Below are positions 7,631 through 15,645 of a DNA stretch of 16,887 nt, one piece after another (position 1 is the first letter of the stretch; each line of letters begins with the position of its first letter). Under the pieces are notes generated by a model. That model saw only the letters and a program-made list of their open reading frames with translations, was not told the origin of the DNA and made no database searches. This DNA is from an uncultured Peptococcaceae bacterium. Lineage in GTDB: Bacteria; Bacillota; Dehalobacteriia; UBA4068; JAAVYR01. Position numbers and translations under genes: made by a program. The stretch covers positions 1 to 16,887 of the forward strand of contig CATIYQ010000097.1 of assembly GCA_949739465.1 (NCBI GenBank), read 5' to 3'.

Positions 7631-8721
7631 CAGGGATTAGCCTTCTTTCCCGGAAATAACAATGTGACAAGAATTACCATAAAAATTGGTCCGAAAATCA
7701 TGCCCCAAATGCCCACTAACTTAAACCCGACAAAGACAGCAAGCAAAGTAAGCAACGGGTGAAGTCCCAGGCTATCTCCAATCAACTTTGGTTCTAAAAG
7801 CTGACGAACGATAGATACCACTGCCAAAAGAATGCCTAAACCGATTGCCAGCGGATAGTCTCCCAATATGAGACAAACAACCAGCCAAGGAATATAGATA
7901 CCTGCCGGTCCCAAAACAGGTAAAATATCAAATAGCCCCACAATAACGCCAATGGAAAAGGCATAGTCAATATTTAAAATCCATAAACCAATCATAGAAA
8001 GGACCATGGTAATAGATACCAGGGTAAATTGAGCGCGCACATAACCAGATACTGCTTGGGAAAATTGGTTGTAAGCGGCAGCCGTATTTTGCCGCATAGC
8101 TTTTGGCACCAGGTTATTTAAAGTACCTAGTATCAACTGCTTATCCCGACACCAGAAGAACGTCGCCATGATTGTAACAAAAAGCACCATAACCGTGTTG
8201 GGCGTTGCCGTTACCCAGTCCACCATCTTATCTAAGAATACAGAAGTAGACTGCATGATAGTACTGCCCACATTAGACATGACAGATTGGATTTGCGCAA
8301 TCTCCTCGCCGGATAAATCCCGATAAAAGACAGACGCCCAATCCATAATTCGCTGCCAATAACCGGCAAAGGAAGGCAGATTTTCTGTTAAGCGCAAGAG
8401 TTCGATAATCAATCGGGAAGAAGCGAAAATAACAACGAAAGAAAGCCCCCCTACCACTGCTAAAAGAACAATGGCAACGGTTAAGGATTTTGGCAGCCGG
8501 AGATATTTTAGTCCCAGCCGAATCAAAGGGTCTACAATGATAGAAATAACCATAGCCAAAAGGAAAGGCAATAATAATGGAAATATAAAGGAAACCACCT
8601 GTAACGCGGCAGGAAAAAGCAAATAACAAAGAATTGCCAGGCTAATGCAAATACCTGTTACCACACCCACTTTTTTCAGATGTAAAGACGCTTGTTCTTG
8701 ATTCCAATTTTTTAGGCTCAT
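7630..8721 (-). CDS. AI-2E family transporter (PerM/YdiK-like membrane protein)
   Basis: A 363-residue polytopic membrane protein of the AI-2E transporter (PF01594-type) family. Members have been linked to autoinducer-2 export or sodium/proton antiport, but the substrate is not predictable here. The N-terminal cytoplasmic helix (to about 20) is followed by hydrophobic segments near 22-42, 44-63 and 79-100. Then come a long amphipathic region (about 100-165) and a cluster of C-terminal helices with the family-typical LGPAGIYIPW and EPKLIGDSLGLHPLLTLLAVFVG (shown here in two parts: EPKLIGDSLGLHP, then LLTLLAVFVG). The start at 8721 is preceded by GAAGGGA. It lies between cdsA (98 bases upstream) and dxr (one-base overlap), where many Firmicutes have cdsA directly followed by dxr. 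It is probably co-expressed with the lipid and isoprenoid genes. Confidence 0.88.
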   Translation of the reverse strand: MSLKNWNQEQASLHLKKVGVVTGICISLAILCYLLFPAALQVVSFIFPLLLPFLLAMVISIIVDPLIRLGLKYLRLPKSLTVAIVLLAVVGGLSFVVIFASSRLIIELLRLTENLPSFAGYWQRIMDWASVFYRDLSGEEIAQIQSVMSNVGSTIMQSTSVFLDKMVDWVTATPNTVMVLFVTIMATFFWCRDKQLILGTLNNLVPKAMRQNTAAAYNQFSQAVSGYVRAQFTLVSITMVLSMIGLWILNIDYAFSIGVIVGLFDILPVLGPAGIYIPWLVVCLILGDYPLAIGLGILLAVVSIVRQLLEPKLIGDSLGLHPLLTLLAVFVGFKLVGIWGMIFGPIFMVILVTLLFPGKKANP

Positions 8722-8819
8722 GAATTCCCTTCTTTCTTCCCTTTGGTTTTTATAAATAGTCTATCTCATTTTCTTCTTCTTTATGCGTAAAAACACAGCT
8801 CCGACAGCGGAATAAAATA

Positions 8820-9626
8820 TTAAAGTATCAGCGTAACCAAATAATAAACCACCGGTGCCACCAAAATCAAACTGTCAAAACGATCTAAAATACCGCCATG
8901 TCCGGGAATAAGCTTACCAGAATCCTTCACGCCTGCCCAACGCTTCAGATAAGATTCCACCAAATCCCCAACCTGGTCCAGAATAGAACCAATACAGCCA
9001 ATGGCAAGCATAGCAAACGTTGGCAAATGCAAAAACCACAAGTTATAAAAGAAGATAATAAACAGACAAAACAGGACGCCGCCAATGCAGCCCTCCCAAG
9101 TTTTATTAGGGCTGATATTCGGCGCCATTTTATTCTTGCCAATCCAAGAACCCACTACAAACGCACCGGTATCCGTTGCCCAGGTGATGAAAATAGCAAG
9201 CCAGGCAAAGTAAACGTCTCCCCAATTTAAACCTTGGAGGAATATCAAATGACACAAACCGCCGCCAACCCAAAGAAAGCCAAACAAGCTAACCGCCCAA
9301 AGAGAAACGTCCTTTTTCTTCCACAAACCCCAAACTAAAATCCAAAGCATGGCACAGAGAACGGCAAAGCCTATCATGCGTCCGTTAATCTCTTGCCACA
9401 TACCCATTCGGCTGTCAATAAAAGCGCATTGCGCCAAGAAAAACCCCAGAACGGCAAGACTCGCCACAGGGATTTCATAACCTTTTTTCTCCACCAATTG
9501 TCCATATTCCCAAATGCCGAGCGCAATAATAATCCCCACTAAAAAGGACCAGTAAATGCTGCCCAGCCAGGATGTTAACATTAGCAAAGGAACGATAAAC
9601 GCCGCTCCCAATACTCGATAAACCAT
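8820..9626 (-). CDS. cdsA: Phosphatidate cytidylyltransferase (CDP-diacylglycerol synthase)
   Basis: CdsA makes CDP-diacylglycerol from phosphatidate and CTP at the inner membrane, the branch point to phosphatidylglycerol and phosphatidylethanolamine. The family signature is intact near the C terminus: LKRWAGVKDSGKLIPGHGG (227-245) then LDRFDS (247-252), which carries the metal-binding Asp residues. About seven to eight hydrophobic segments precede and follow it. The frame allows ATG 9647, two bases after the uppS stop, but that start lacks a binding site. ATG 9626 has GGGAGG four bases upstream and gives 268 residues, so I prefer it. It follows uppS closely; a 98-base space without a convincing terminator separates it from the AI-2E family gene. 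Confidence 0.96.
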   Translation of the reverse strand: MVYRVLGAAFIVPLLMLTSWLGSIYWSFLVGIIIALGIWEYGQLVEKKGYEIPVASLAVLGFFLAQCAFIDSRMGMWQEINGRMIGFAVLCAMLWILVWGLWKKKDVSLWAVSLFGFLWVGGGLCHLIFLQGLNWGDVYFAWLAIFITWATDTGAFVVGSWIGKNKMAPNISPNKTWEGCIGGVLFCLFIIFFYNLWFLHLPTFAMLAIGCIGSILDQVGDLVESYLKRWAGVKDSGKLIPGHGGILDRFDSLILVAPVVYYLVTLIL

Positions 9627-9648
9627 AAAGCCTCCCAATCCGACCATG

Positions 9649-10386
9649 TTATTGCAAACCGCCTAAACGCCGCTCCCGATTACCATAAGCGTCTATGGCG
9701 CGAAGTAAAGCGTCTTTATCAAAATCAGGCCAATATGTTTCCGTAAAATATAATTCTGCATATGCCATTTGCCACAAGAGAAAGTTGCTGATGCGCTGCT
9801 CCCCGGAAGTACGTATCATGAGATCCACCTCAGGCACCCCTTCTGTATATAAGCAGGCGGCAAATCTTTCTTTGGTAATCTCTTCAACAGAACATTCTCC
9901 TGCCACCACCGCTTGCGCCATTTCTTTTACGCCATGGAGGATTTCCTGCTGCCCGCCATAGTTAAGGGCGATATTAAACACCAACCCTGTGTTTTCCTTG
10001 GTATAGTCCTCTGTCCGCCCAATTGCAGTCTTGATTTTCTCCGGCAGATTTTCCCGCTCTCCTAAGAAACGGATTTTGATGTTTTGCTCCGCCATGATTT
10101 TTACTTTTCGCTGCAAATATTCCAGCAACAGCTGCATCAAGAGGGATACTTCCGTTGCAGGGCGTTTCCAGTTTTCCGTGGAAAAAGCAAAAACCGTTAA
10201 TACGGGAATCTCCAGCTCTACACAAGCTCGCACGACCCTTTCCACTGCGTCTGCTCCCGCCTTGTGTCCTGCACTGCGAGGCAGTCCCCTTTTTTGCGCC
10301 CAACGACCGTTACCGTCCATGATAATGGCAATATGTTGCGGTATCTTGACTGATTTCTCTGTTATATCTATATTTTTACTTGGCAT
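9649..10386 (-). CDS. uppS: Undecaprenyl diphosphate synthase (cis-prenyltransferase)
   Basis: UppS condenses isopentenyl diphosphate onto farnesyl diphosphate to make the C55 carrier lipid for peptidoglycan and other wall polymers. Signatures are IIMDGNGRWAQKRG, with catalytic Asp at about 24, the FSTENWKRP motif, NYGGQQEI, and DLMIRTSGEQRISNFLLWQ with the conserved Arg/Ser/Glu set. AYAELYF and WPDF complete the dimer region. ATG 10386 (245 residues) has GGGG seven bases upstream and fits the predicted promoter; ATG 10398 would add four residues but leave only a 14-base leader. It is the first gene of the seven-gene operon, so supply of prenyl precursors (Dxr, IspG) and use of them (UppS) are linked. 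Confidence 0.97.
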   Translation of the reverse strand: MPSKNIDITEKSVKIPQHIAIIMDGNGRWAQKRGLPRSAGHKAGADAVERVVRACVELEIPVLTVFAFSTENWKRPATEVSLLMQLLLEYLQRKVKIMAEQNIKIRFLGERENLPEKIKTAIGRTEDYTKENTGLVFNIALNYGGQQEILHGVKEMAQAVVAGECSVEEITKERFAACLYTEGVPEVDLMIRTSGEQRISNFLLWQMAYAELYFTETYWPDFDKDALLRAIDAYGNRERRLGGLQ

Positions 10387-10418
10387 ATAATACCCCATTT
10401 TTATCTTGTATTTTATAT

Positions 10419-10447
10419 ATTATACACTTTTTTTCTTGTTCCTTCCA
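10419..10447 (-). promoter_or_regulatory. Candidate promoter of the uppS operon
   Basis: A perfect TATAAT at 10424-10419 (minus strand) lies about 33 bases before the uppS ATG. At 17 bases spacing the -35 is TGGAAG (10447-10442), 3 of 6 matches. The surroundings are very A/T-rich, and the MATE terminator lies just upstream, so a fresh promoter is expected here. Start of transcription would be near 10412. Confidence 0.45.
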
Positions 10448-10468
10448 GTCTTTCTTTCCCCTTATCAT

Positions 10469-10506
10469 AAAAAGCAGCGCCTACCATCCAATAGACCCTG
10501 CTTTTT
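10469..10506 (-). terminator. Terminator after the MATE gene
   Basis: On the minus strand AAAAAGCAG (10506-10498) pairs perfectly with CTGCTTTTT (10477-10469) around a 20-base loop; the second arm ends in the T-run. It begins three bases after the MATE stop and, because both arms carry A/T runs, could work in either direction. Confidence 0.75.
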
Positions 10507-10509
10507 CAC

Positions 10510-11895
10510 CTATTCTTCTACAGTTGCAATAGTATGTTCCCCTATCTGCCTTTTTGGAAAATGGGAGCGATAAGCAAAGATAAATAAGACAAAGGAAAGA
10601 ATCGTTGCCAAATAGTCTGTAAAGGGCTGCACCGCCACAATCATTTCCGGAGAATCGGCAAAGGATTGCACAATAATCAGTAAAGGCAGGTAGATAAGCC
10701 CCTGACGACTGACAGACAAAATAAGTGAAGGCAACGCCGCGCCTAATGCTTGAATAGCGTTAATCAAAACAAACAACACGCCTAAAATAGGACCGGAAAT
10801 AATCAGCACGCGGGTAAACTTCATGCCTAAATCCAAGGCGGAATCGTCCTCCAAGAAAGCCTGTACCAATCCTGCGGCGCCAAAATAACAAACAGCCGAC
10901 ATCACCAGACTCAGCCCAATGGCAAACAGCGTAGAAAACCGTAACACCGCCATGAAACGGGAGCGGTTGCCCGCGCCATAACAATAGCCCAACACTGGCT
11001 GAATCCCTGTACCCACGCCGATTAACAACATAACGGCTATCATATTCACCTTCATGGCAACGCCAAGGGCAGCAATCGCCATATCGCCGTAAGCAAGCAT
11101 CAATTTATTAATGACGATATTGGAAATACTCATCATCATACTGTTTAAGGAAGCAGGAATTCCAATGGCAAAGACATCCAGAGGAATATTGTTTTTCATA
11201 GAAAAATCCTGCAGCTTAATAGACAGCATAGACTTGCCGGAAAGGTAAAACGCCAGATAATAAACAGCAGCTACTACATTACCGATAACCGTAGCAATAG
11301 CTGCCCCTGCTACATTCCAGCCCAGGGTTAATATCATAATAGGGTCCAGCACCACATTGAGCATATTCCCGATAATCATCCCTGCCATGGCGCGATTGGC
11401 TTGTCCCTCTGTCCGCAAAATATTGCTGAATACATTAGAAATAATCAAAAAAGGAATGCCAATGGCTAAAATACCCAAATACTGCCTTACATAATCAATG
11501 GTATCGGGACTTGCCCCAATCAAATTGCAAATCCAATCCATAGCAATCCAGATAAAGAACATACCTGCAATGCCCACAGCGGAGCTAACCCAAAAACAAA
11601 AAGAAGAAATATGTTTCGCTTTGGCGACGTTATTACCGCCCAGCGTGCGAGAGATAAGAGATGTTCCCCCTATCCCAAAAAGCATCCCCAACGCCATGAA
11701 GATTAGGAATACGGGTGTTGCTACCGACACCGCCGCTACCATGTAATCATTATGGGTTTGCCCGATAAAAAAGGTATCCGCTAAGTTATAGACCAGCACC
11801 ATAATCATGCTGATAACCGACGGCACCACGTTAGTAAGAACTACTTTCGCCACAGAACCTGTTGCAAATAAATCCGTGTTCATTTCTTTTTTCAT
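10510..11895 (-). CDS. MATE family multidrug/Na+ or H+ coupled efflux protein
   Basis: A 461-residue inner-membrane protein with about 12 hydrophobic helices in two similar halves, as in MATE exporters of cationic drugs (MepA/NorM type). Family-like features are NLADTFFIGQ near residue 36-45, the GIGGTSLISRTLG motif after helix 2, and in the second half the matching INKLMLAYGD...ALGVAMKV and GIQPVLGYCYGAG. The drug is not predictable. The frame extends back to 11928, but ATG 11895 has a very strong GGAGGAGGTG seven bases upstream. It is bracketed by terminators on both sides (11935-11993 and 10469-10506) and so is probably its own unit. No regulator gene adjoins it. Confidence 0.93.
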   Translation of the reverse strand: MKKEMNTDLFATGSVAKVVLTNVVPSVISMIMVLVYNLADTFFIGQTHNDYMVAAVSVATPVFLIFMALGMLFGIGGTSLISRTLGGNNVAKAKHISSFCFWVSSAVGIAGMFFIWIAMDWICNLIGASPDTIDYVRQYLGILAIGIPFLIISNVFSNILRTEGQANRAMAGMIIGNMLNVVLDPIMILTLGWNVAGAAIATVIGNVVAAVYYLAFYLSGKSMLSIKLQDFSMKNNIPLDVFAIGIPASLNSMMMSISNIVINKLMLAYGDMAIAALGVAMKVNMIAVMLLIGVGTGIQPVLGYCYGAGNRSRFMAVLRFSTLFAIGLSLVMSAVCYFGAAGLVQAFLEDDSALDLGMKFTRVLIISGPILGVLFVLINAIQALGAALPSLILSVSRQGLIYLPLLIIVQSFADSPEMIVAVQPFTDYLATILSFVLFIFAYRSHFPKRQIGEHTIATVEE

Positions 11896-11934
11896 GTTAT
11901 GACACCTCCTCCGATATTCTTTTTGCACTTTTAT

Positions 11935-11993
11935 AAAAAAGAAACGAGTTTTCTCACAAATAATTGGTTATTTTATCATGAGAAAACCCGTTT
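11935..11993 (-). terminator. Terminator after the ABC permease gene
   Basis: On the minus strand AAACGGGTTTTCTC (11993-11980) pairs with GAGAAAACTCGTTT (11955-11942), 14 pairs with one G-U, followed by CTTTTTT. The 24-base loop contains AATAA/TTATT, which could form an inner stem. The G-U is a mismatch (A-C) on the opposite strand, which shows that the minus-strand RNA is the structured one. It starts 16 bases past the permease stop. Confidence 0.8.
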
Positions 11994-12008
11994 GTAAAGT
12001 TTTTTCTT

Positions 12009-14549
12009 TTATTCAGCCTGACGCAATCGTTCTACAACAGACTGCCGCCCCATCAGCCGATAGCAGCCAAAGGGGACGAAAACAGCAATAACAATGAGCC
12101 ATGGCAACACATACAAGATTGATTTTACGGTAAAATGATAAGCAAAGAAACCAATTGTATTCCCTAATAACCCCGTCAAGAAATAAATCAGAACAGAACC
12201 AACAGTAACAGAAACGCTCACGGTGAAGAGAATGTAATAAAGCCCCTCCAGACAGAGCATTTTCTGCAATTGACTTTGGGTCATACCGATGCTCTCCAGC
12301 ATTGCCAGTTCCCGCCGACGGGCAATCATCGCCGTCATAACAGAGTTGACAAAGTTTAAAATCCCGATAACGCCCAACACGCCGCTTAAACCGCCGCCTA
12401 CGAGAACAAACATCATTTGCATATTGCGGAATTCATCTTCATAAGTCGCCGCGCTTCTAGGCTGTAAACGGTCGTTGACTGTCTCGCAATAGTGTTCCAG
12501 ATAAGCGCTAATGCTTTCCATGGCGCTGTCGTCTGCGTTGAGGATTGCCGTCATACCGCCAGAGGCAGGATATTGCCGCAAAAATTCCTCTTGAGGCAGG
12601 ATGAAGTCAGGGTCGATGAAATGGCTGTGGTGAGCGGAAACGGCATAAGGGATTTGCCCCAACGCCAACACTTCATATTCTTTTTCCCTGCCTTCGCCGA
12701 ATTGCAGCGTTACCTTCTCCCCTACTTCATAATAGAGATATTCGCCGTTTTCATTGATGCGATAAGGCTCTACAATGACATAATCACCACTGTTAAACTT
12801 TTCCCAGTCGATAGCCGTCTCCTTGCCATACAAGGTGAGACAGCTTGTAATGAGCGGTCCCACGCCATAGATATGAGCGGCGATGTCGCCTTCTTCCTCT
12901 AGCCGCCGCACGATTTCTTCCTGGTAAAGAGGATTGATTTCATCTTTAAAGGTTGCCAATATCTCCTGCACCCGTTCCATACCCTGCTCCTTGAGATAAT
13001 GGGTATTTTCTTTGAAATACAGCGCTTCCAGCGACCTCACGCCAGGCAATTCTGCAAACGCCTGCATATCTGTCTCCGAGACAGGATCGCTGTCAAAATA
13101 ACCTAACGGCGCATAAAGAGACGAACTGGCAATCTGAAAATCAGAGATAATGGAGTTGGCAATGTATTTTTCCATGCTAAAGCCGTTGACCAGCGTATAA
13201 ACGCCGTTGAGCAATATCATGCTCAGGGATAAGGACGCAATCACCAAAACGGCTTTTTTCTTATTGCGGAAAACATTTTCATAGGCCATTTTTCCCAGAC
13301 GGACTTTTTGGAATTTCCGACCTTTTTTCTTTTTACCGCCCGCCATTTCCGTATAACGAACAGCTTCAATGGGAGATACGCTGCCTGCCATGGAGCATGG
13401 TTTCCGACAGCTAATTAGCACGGTAAGTAAGGTGAAAACAGCTGAAACCACAAAGATAATCGGATTAATCGAAATCACCATATCCAGTTCGCCCAGGTCG
13501 GTGATGCTCAATACTACCGGCACGAAAAATCTACCAATAACAGCCCCCAATAAAAGTCCAATAGGCGTTCCCCAAAGATAAAGAACAAGAGCTTGTTTCC
13601 GCACGATTTTCTTCAGCTGTTTTTTGGTGGTGCCGATTGTTTTCAGCAAACCGTAAAAACGAATATCTCTAGCCACGGCAATATAAAAAATGTTAAAAAT
13701 AATCAGATAGCCGGAGCAGGTAATAAGACCAATGACCGCAGCCATGAGAACCACACTGGTGATATCAACTTCAGAAGTTGTATACGCCCAGTTGACGCCT
13801 TCATTTACAAAGTCGTTAAAGCCGCAGTTTTCTTTCACTTGAGCAACTTTCGCTTCTAAATCCCAGGAATTATCAAACATAAAGGAGGGGTTGATTGTGC
13901 CTGCGATATCCGTATCCCCGCTTTCATAGAGCGGTACAGTGAGAAGCGGCGTCACGCTGTCCACATATTCTCTGGATACCCATGCGGATTGAGCTACCGC
14001 CACCGGGTCTCCCCGCCAATAGCCGGAAAGAATAAATACTTCCTTGTAGGTTTTACCATGAACGGTAAATTCCAGCGGCACTTCCGCACCGATTTCATGG
14101 GGTACGCCCAAGGCGTCCAACACCACGTCCGCTGTGGCAATCTCTTTTCCCTGTCGGGGCATATGTCCTATTTCAGGATAGCTAAAACGCCACTTCGCCG
14201 CTTGGTCTTCACAATAACGGATTTCCGTATAAACATTTTTTAGCGCCCTATTTTCCGCTATAGCCAGATAGATATCGTAAGACATCTCAGCAATGGTGGG
14301 GTCTTCCGTTAATTTATGGTACTGTTCTTCCGTAAGAAATTTAAATCCCCCATGGGCGCTGGTGCCAACCTGCCGCATGGTATTGTGTTCGATAGAGTCT
14401 AAAATGCTGCCGCCTATGGTGAAAAGCACCGTAAAAAGCACAGCTGTTAAGGCAATGGCGCAAATGGCCATCATATTACGAAGTTGATTGGTCTTTAGAG
14501 AACCTTTGGTAATGCCATTGATTGCTTTCCTATTATTCACCTGGAACAT
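12009..14549 (-). CDS. ABC transporter permease with two FtsX/MacB-type domains
   Basis: An 846-residue membrane subunit pairing with the ATPase just upstream. It is built as an internal repeat. One membrane helix (about 27-48) is followed by an extracellular domain of about 210 residues, then a first FtsX helix bundle (about 270-400) with coupling motif LKTIGTTKKQLKK. A second leading helix (about 435-460), an extracellular domain of about 230 residues and a last FtsX bundle (about 695-840) with LESIGMTQSQLQK follow. Such type VII exporters move peptides, lipoproteins or antibiotics, or act mechanically; the substrate is unknown. The basic KKKKGRK stretch sits between the halves. ATG 14549 lies just after the ATPase stop (14551); an in-frame GTG at 14561 would overlap it. 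AGGTGG serves as binding site. No two-component system is adjacent. Confidence 0.93.
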   Translation of the reverse strand: MFQVNNRKAINGITKGSLKTNQLRNMMAICAIALTAVLFTVLFTIGGSILDSIEHNTMRQVGTSAHGGFKFLTEEQYHKLTEDPTIAEMSYDIYLAIAENRALKNVYTEIRYCEDQAAKWRFSYPEIGHMPRQGKEIATADVVLDALGVPHEIGAEVPLEFTVHGKTYKEVFILSGYWRGDPVAVAQSAWVSREYVDSVTPLLTVPLYESGDTDIAGTINPSFMFDNSWDLEAKVAQVKENCGFNDFVNEGVNWAYTTSEVDITSVVLMAAVIGLITCSGYLIIFNIFYIAVARDIRFYGLLKTIGTTKKQLKKIVRKQALVLYLWGTPIGLLLGAVIGRFFVPVVLSITDLGELDMVISINPIIFVVSAVFTLLTVLISCRKPCSMAGSVSPIEAVRYTEMAGGKKKKGRKFQKVRLGKMAYENVFRNKKKAVLVIASLSLSMILLNGVYTLVNGFSMEKYIANSIISDFQIASSSLYAPLGYFDSDPVSETDMQAFAELPGVRSLEALYFKENTHYLKEQGMERVQEILATFKDEINPLYQEEIVRRLEEEGDIAAHIYGVGPLITSCLTLYGKETAIDWEKFNSGDYVIVEPYRINENGEYLYYEVGEKVTLQFGEGREKEYEVLALGQIPYAVSAHHSHFIDPDFILPQEEFLRQYPASGGMTAILNADDSAMESISAYLEHYCETVNDRLQPRSAATYEDEFRNMQMMFVLVGGGLSGVLGVIGILNFVNSVMTAMIARRRELAMLESIGMTQSQLQKMLCLEGLYYILFTVSVSVTVGSVLIYFLTGLLGNTIGFFAYHFTVKSILYVLPWLIVIAVFVPFGCYRLMGRQSVVERLRQAE

Positions 14550-14550
14550 T

Positions 14551-15222
14551 TTACTCACCACCTATGATTTTCCCGTCTTCAATGCGGATGGTTCTGTCTG
14601 CCATTTGTGCAATTTCTTCGTTATGGGTAATCATCACCACAGTTTGATGAAATTTTTCACTGCTGATTTTTAATAAACTTAATACATCTAAGCTGGTCTT
14701 AGTGTCAAGATTTCCCGTCGGTTCATCCGCCAGCACAATGGCAGGTTTGGCAGCCAAAGCCCGAGCGATTGCCACCCTTTGCTGCTGCCCCCCGGACAAT
14801 TGATTGGGAAAGCTTTGCAACTTTTCTGAAAGTCCCAGCATATCAATGATTTGTTTGAGATATTCTTCATCTACCTGATTGCCGTCCAGTTCAATGGGCA
14901 GCACAATGTTTTCATAAGCATTTAATATGGGAATCAAATTGTAGCTTTGGAAAACAAAGCCGATTTTCCGTCGCCGAAAAATAGTCAGTTCGTCATCTTT
15001 CAGCGCGAAAATATCCTTCCCGTCTACCAGTACTTTCCCAAAGCTGGGTCGGTCTAAGCCCCCTAAAAGATGAAGCAAGGTAGACTTGCCGCTGCCGGAA
15101 GTTCCAACGACTGAGACGAATTCTCCATTTTCAATGGAAATATTCACATCGTCTAAAGCTTTAACGATGGTTTCCTTAGAACCATAATATTTTTTTAATT
15201 GCTCTGTTTGTAAAATAATCAT
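14551..15222 (-). CDS. ABC transporter ATP-binding protein (LolD/MacB/FtsE type)
   Basis: The cytoplasmic ATPase that drives the FtsX-type permease downstream. The 223 residues are typical of the LolD/MacB class. All motifs are intact: Walker A GTSGSGKST (40-48), Q-loop Gln (92), signature LSGGQQQR (142-149), Walker B AIVLADEPTGNLDT (161-174) and switch His (200) in MITHNEE. The frame continues upstream to 15264, but ATG 15222 has GGGAGG six bases before it and matches family starts (MIILQTEQLKKYYG). Its stop almost abuts the permease start, so the two are co-translated. The substrate cannot be read from the ATPase. Confidence 0.96.
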   Translation of the reverse strand: MIILQTEQLKKYYGSKETIVKALDDVNISIENGEFVSVVGTSGSGKSTLLHLLGGLDRPSFGKVLVDGKDIFALKDDELTIFRRRKIGFVFQSYNLIPILNAYENIVLPIELDGNQVDEEYLKQIIDMLGLSEKLQSFPNQLSGGQQQRVAIARALAAKPAIVLADEPTGNLDTKTSLDVLSLLKISSEKFHQTVVMITHNEEIAQMADRTIRIEDGKIIGGE

Positions 15223-15252
15223 TTCACGCCTCCCGAAAAAGAAATTTTTCCT

Positions 15253-15268
15253 TGTCATCATCATAACA
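15253..15268 (-). promoter_or_regulatory. Candidate extended -10 promoter of the ABC exporter
   Basis: On the minus strand TGT precedes TATGAT (15265-15260), an extended -10 element; no good -35 is found at 16-18 bases. The predicted start near 15253 leaves a leader of about 30 bases to the ATG at 15222. It lies downstream of the ferredoxin terminator, where a new promoter is expected. Confidence 0.4.
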
Positions 15269-15294
15269 AAGAATTCTTTCCACCGGCTTACGAC

Positions 15295-15316
15295 AATCTT
15301 TCAGTTTTGTAAGATT
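15295..15316. repeat. Inverted repeat upstream of the ABC exporter promoter
   Basis: AATCTT (15295-15300) and AAGATT (15311-15316) form perfect 6-base arms ten bases apart, about 30 bases upstream of the putative -10. Within it the minus strand reads TTACA-N4-TGAAA, one base off the TNACA-N4-TGTAA pattern that I recall for BceR-type regulators of peptide-sensing ABC exporters. An operator role is speculative. Confidence 0.3.
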
Positions 15317-15360
15317 CCCCAAAGTTTCTCTTTTGAGCCAAATTTACAACAAAACACATC

Positions 15361-15397
15361 GAAAAAAATACCCCCCTGAAGTTATTCAGAGGGGTAT
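15361..15397 (-). terminator. Strong terminator after the ferredoxin gene
   Basis: On the minus strand ATACCCCTCTGAA (15397-15385) pairs with TTCAGGGGGGTAT (15380-15368), 13 pairs with one G-U and a 4-base loop, directly followed by seven T. It lies 25 bases past the ferredoxin stop and is a textbook intrinsic terminator. Confidence 0.92.
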
Positions 15398-15422
15398 CCG
15401 TTTTATTACCTTATGTAGGAGA

Positions 15423-15587
15423 TTATTCTTCAACGATTGCGCCAACAGGGCAAGTTTCTACACAAGCGCCGCATTCGATGCAAGCGTCAGTGATTTCGTA
15501 AATATCTCCTTCTTGAATAGCGCCAACAGGACAGTCCCCTGCGCAAGCGCCGCAAGCTAAACATTCATCCGTAATCTTATATGCCAT
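15423..15587 (-). CDS. 2[4Fe-4S] clostridial-type ferredoxin
   Basis: A 54-residue soluble electron carrier. Two copies of the cluster motif CxxCxxCxxxCP are complete: CLACGACAGDCP in the first half and CIECGACVETCP in the second, each followed by VGAI, the pseudo-twofold repeat of this family. The start ATG 15587 has GGAGGTG six bases upstream. It is a separate unit with its own promoter (15646-15674) and terminator (15361-15397). Low-potential ferredoxins of this kind serve pyruvate:ferredoxin oxidoreductase and hydrogenase in anaerobes and could reduce IspG, encoded 10 kb away; that link is inference. The opposite-strand frame over the same bases is a shadow. Confidence 0.96.
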   Translation of the reverse strand: MAYKITDECLACGACAGDCPVGAIQEGDIYEITDACIECGACVETCPVGAIVEE

Positions 15588-15622
15588 ACCACTCACCTCC
15601 TAAGAGATTGAAAAAGTTTTGC

Positions 15623-15637
15623 TGCAAATTCATTGCA
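15623..15637. repeat. Inverted repeat TGCAA-N5-TTGCA at the ferredoxin transcription start
   Basis: TGCAA (15623-15627) and TTGCA (15633-15637) are perfect 5-base arms five bases apart, covering roughly positions +2 to +17 of the predicted ferredoxin transcript. The placement suits a repressor site, but the arms are short enough to occur by chance. Confidence 0.3.
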
Positions 15638-15645
15638 TCACTGAT

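Noticed and set aside
8722..8819. Terminator or small gene between cdsA and the AI-2E family gene
   Set aside because: Only a 3-base stem around GTCGG was found, with no supported open frame; readthrough is more likely.
15333..15560. Plus-strand frame of 75 codons with many cysteines
   Set aside because: It overlaps antisense to the ferredoxin gene and its terminator; the minus-strand ferredoxin has perfect cluster motifs and a strong binding site.
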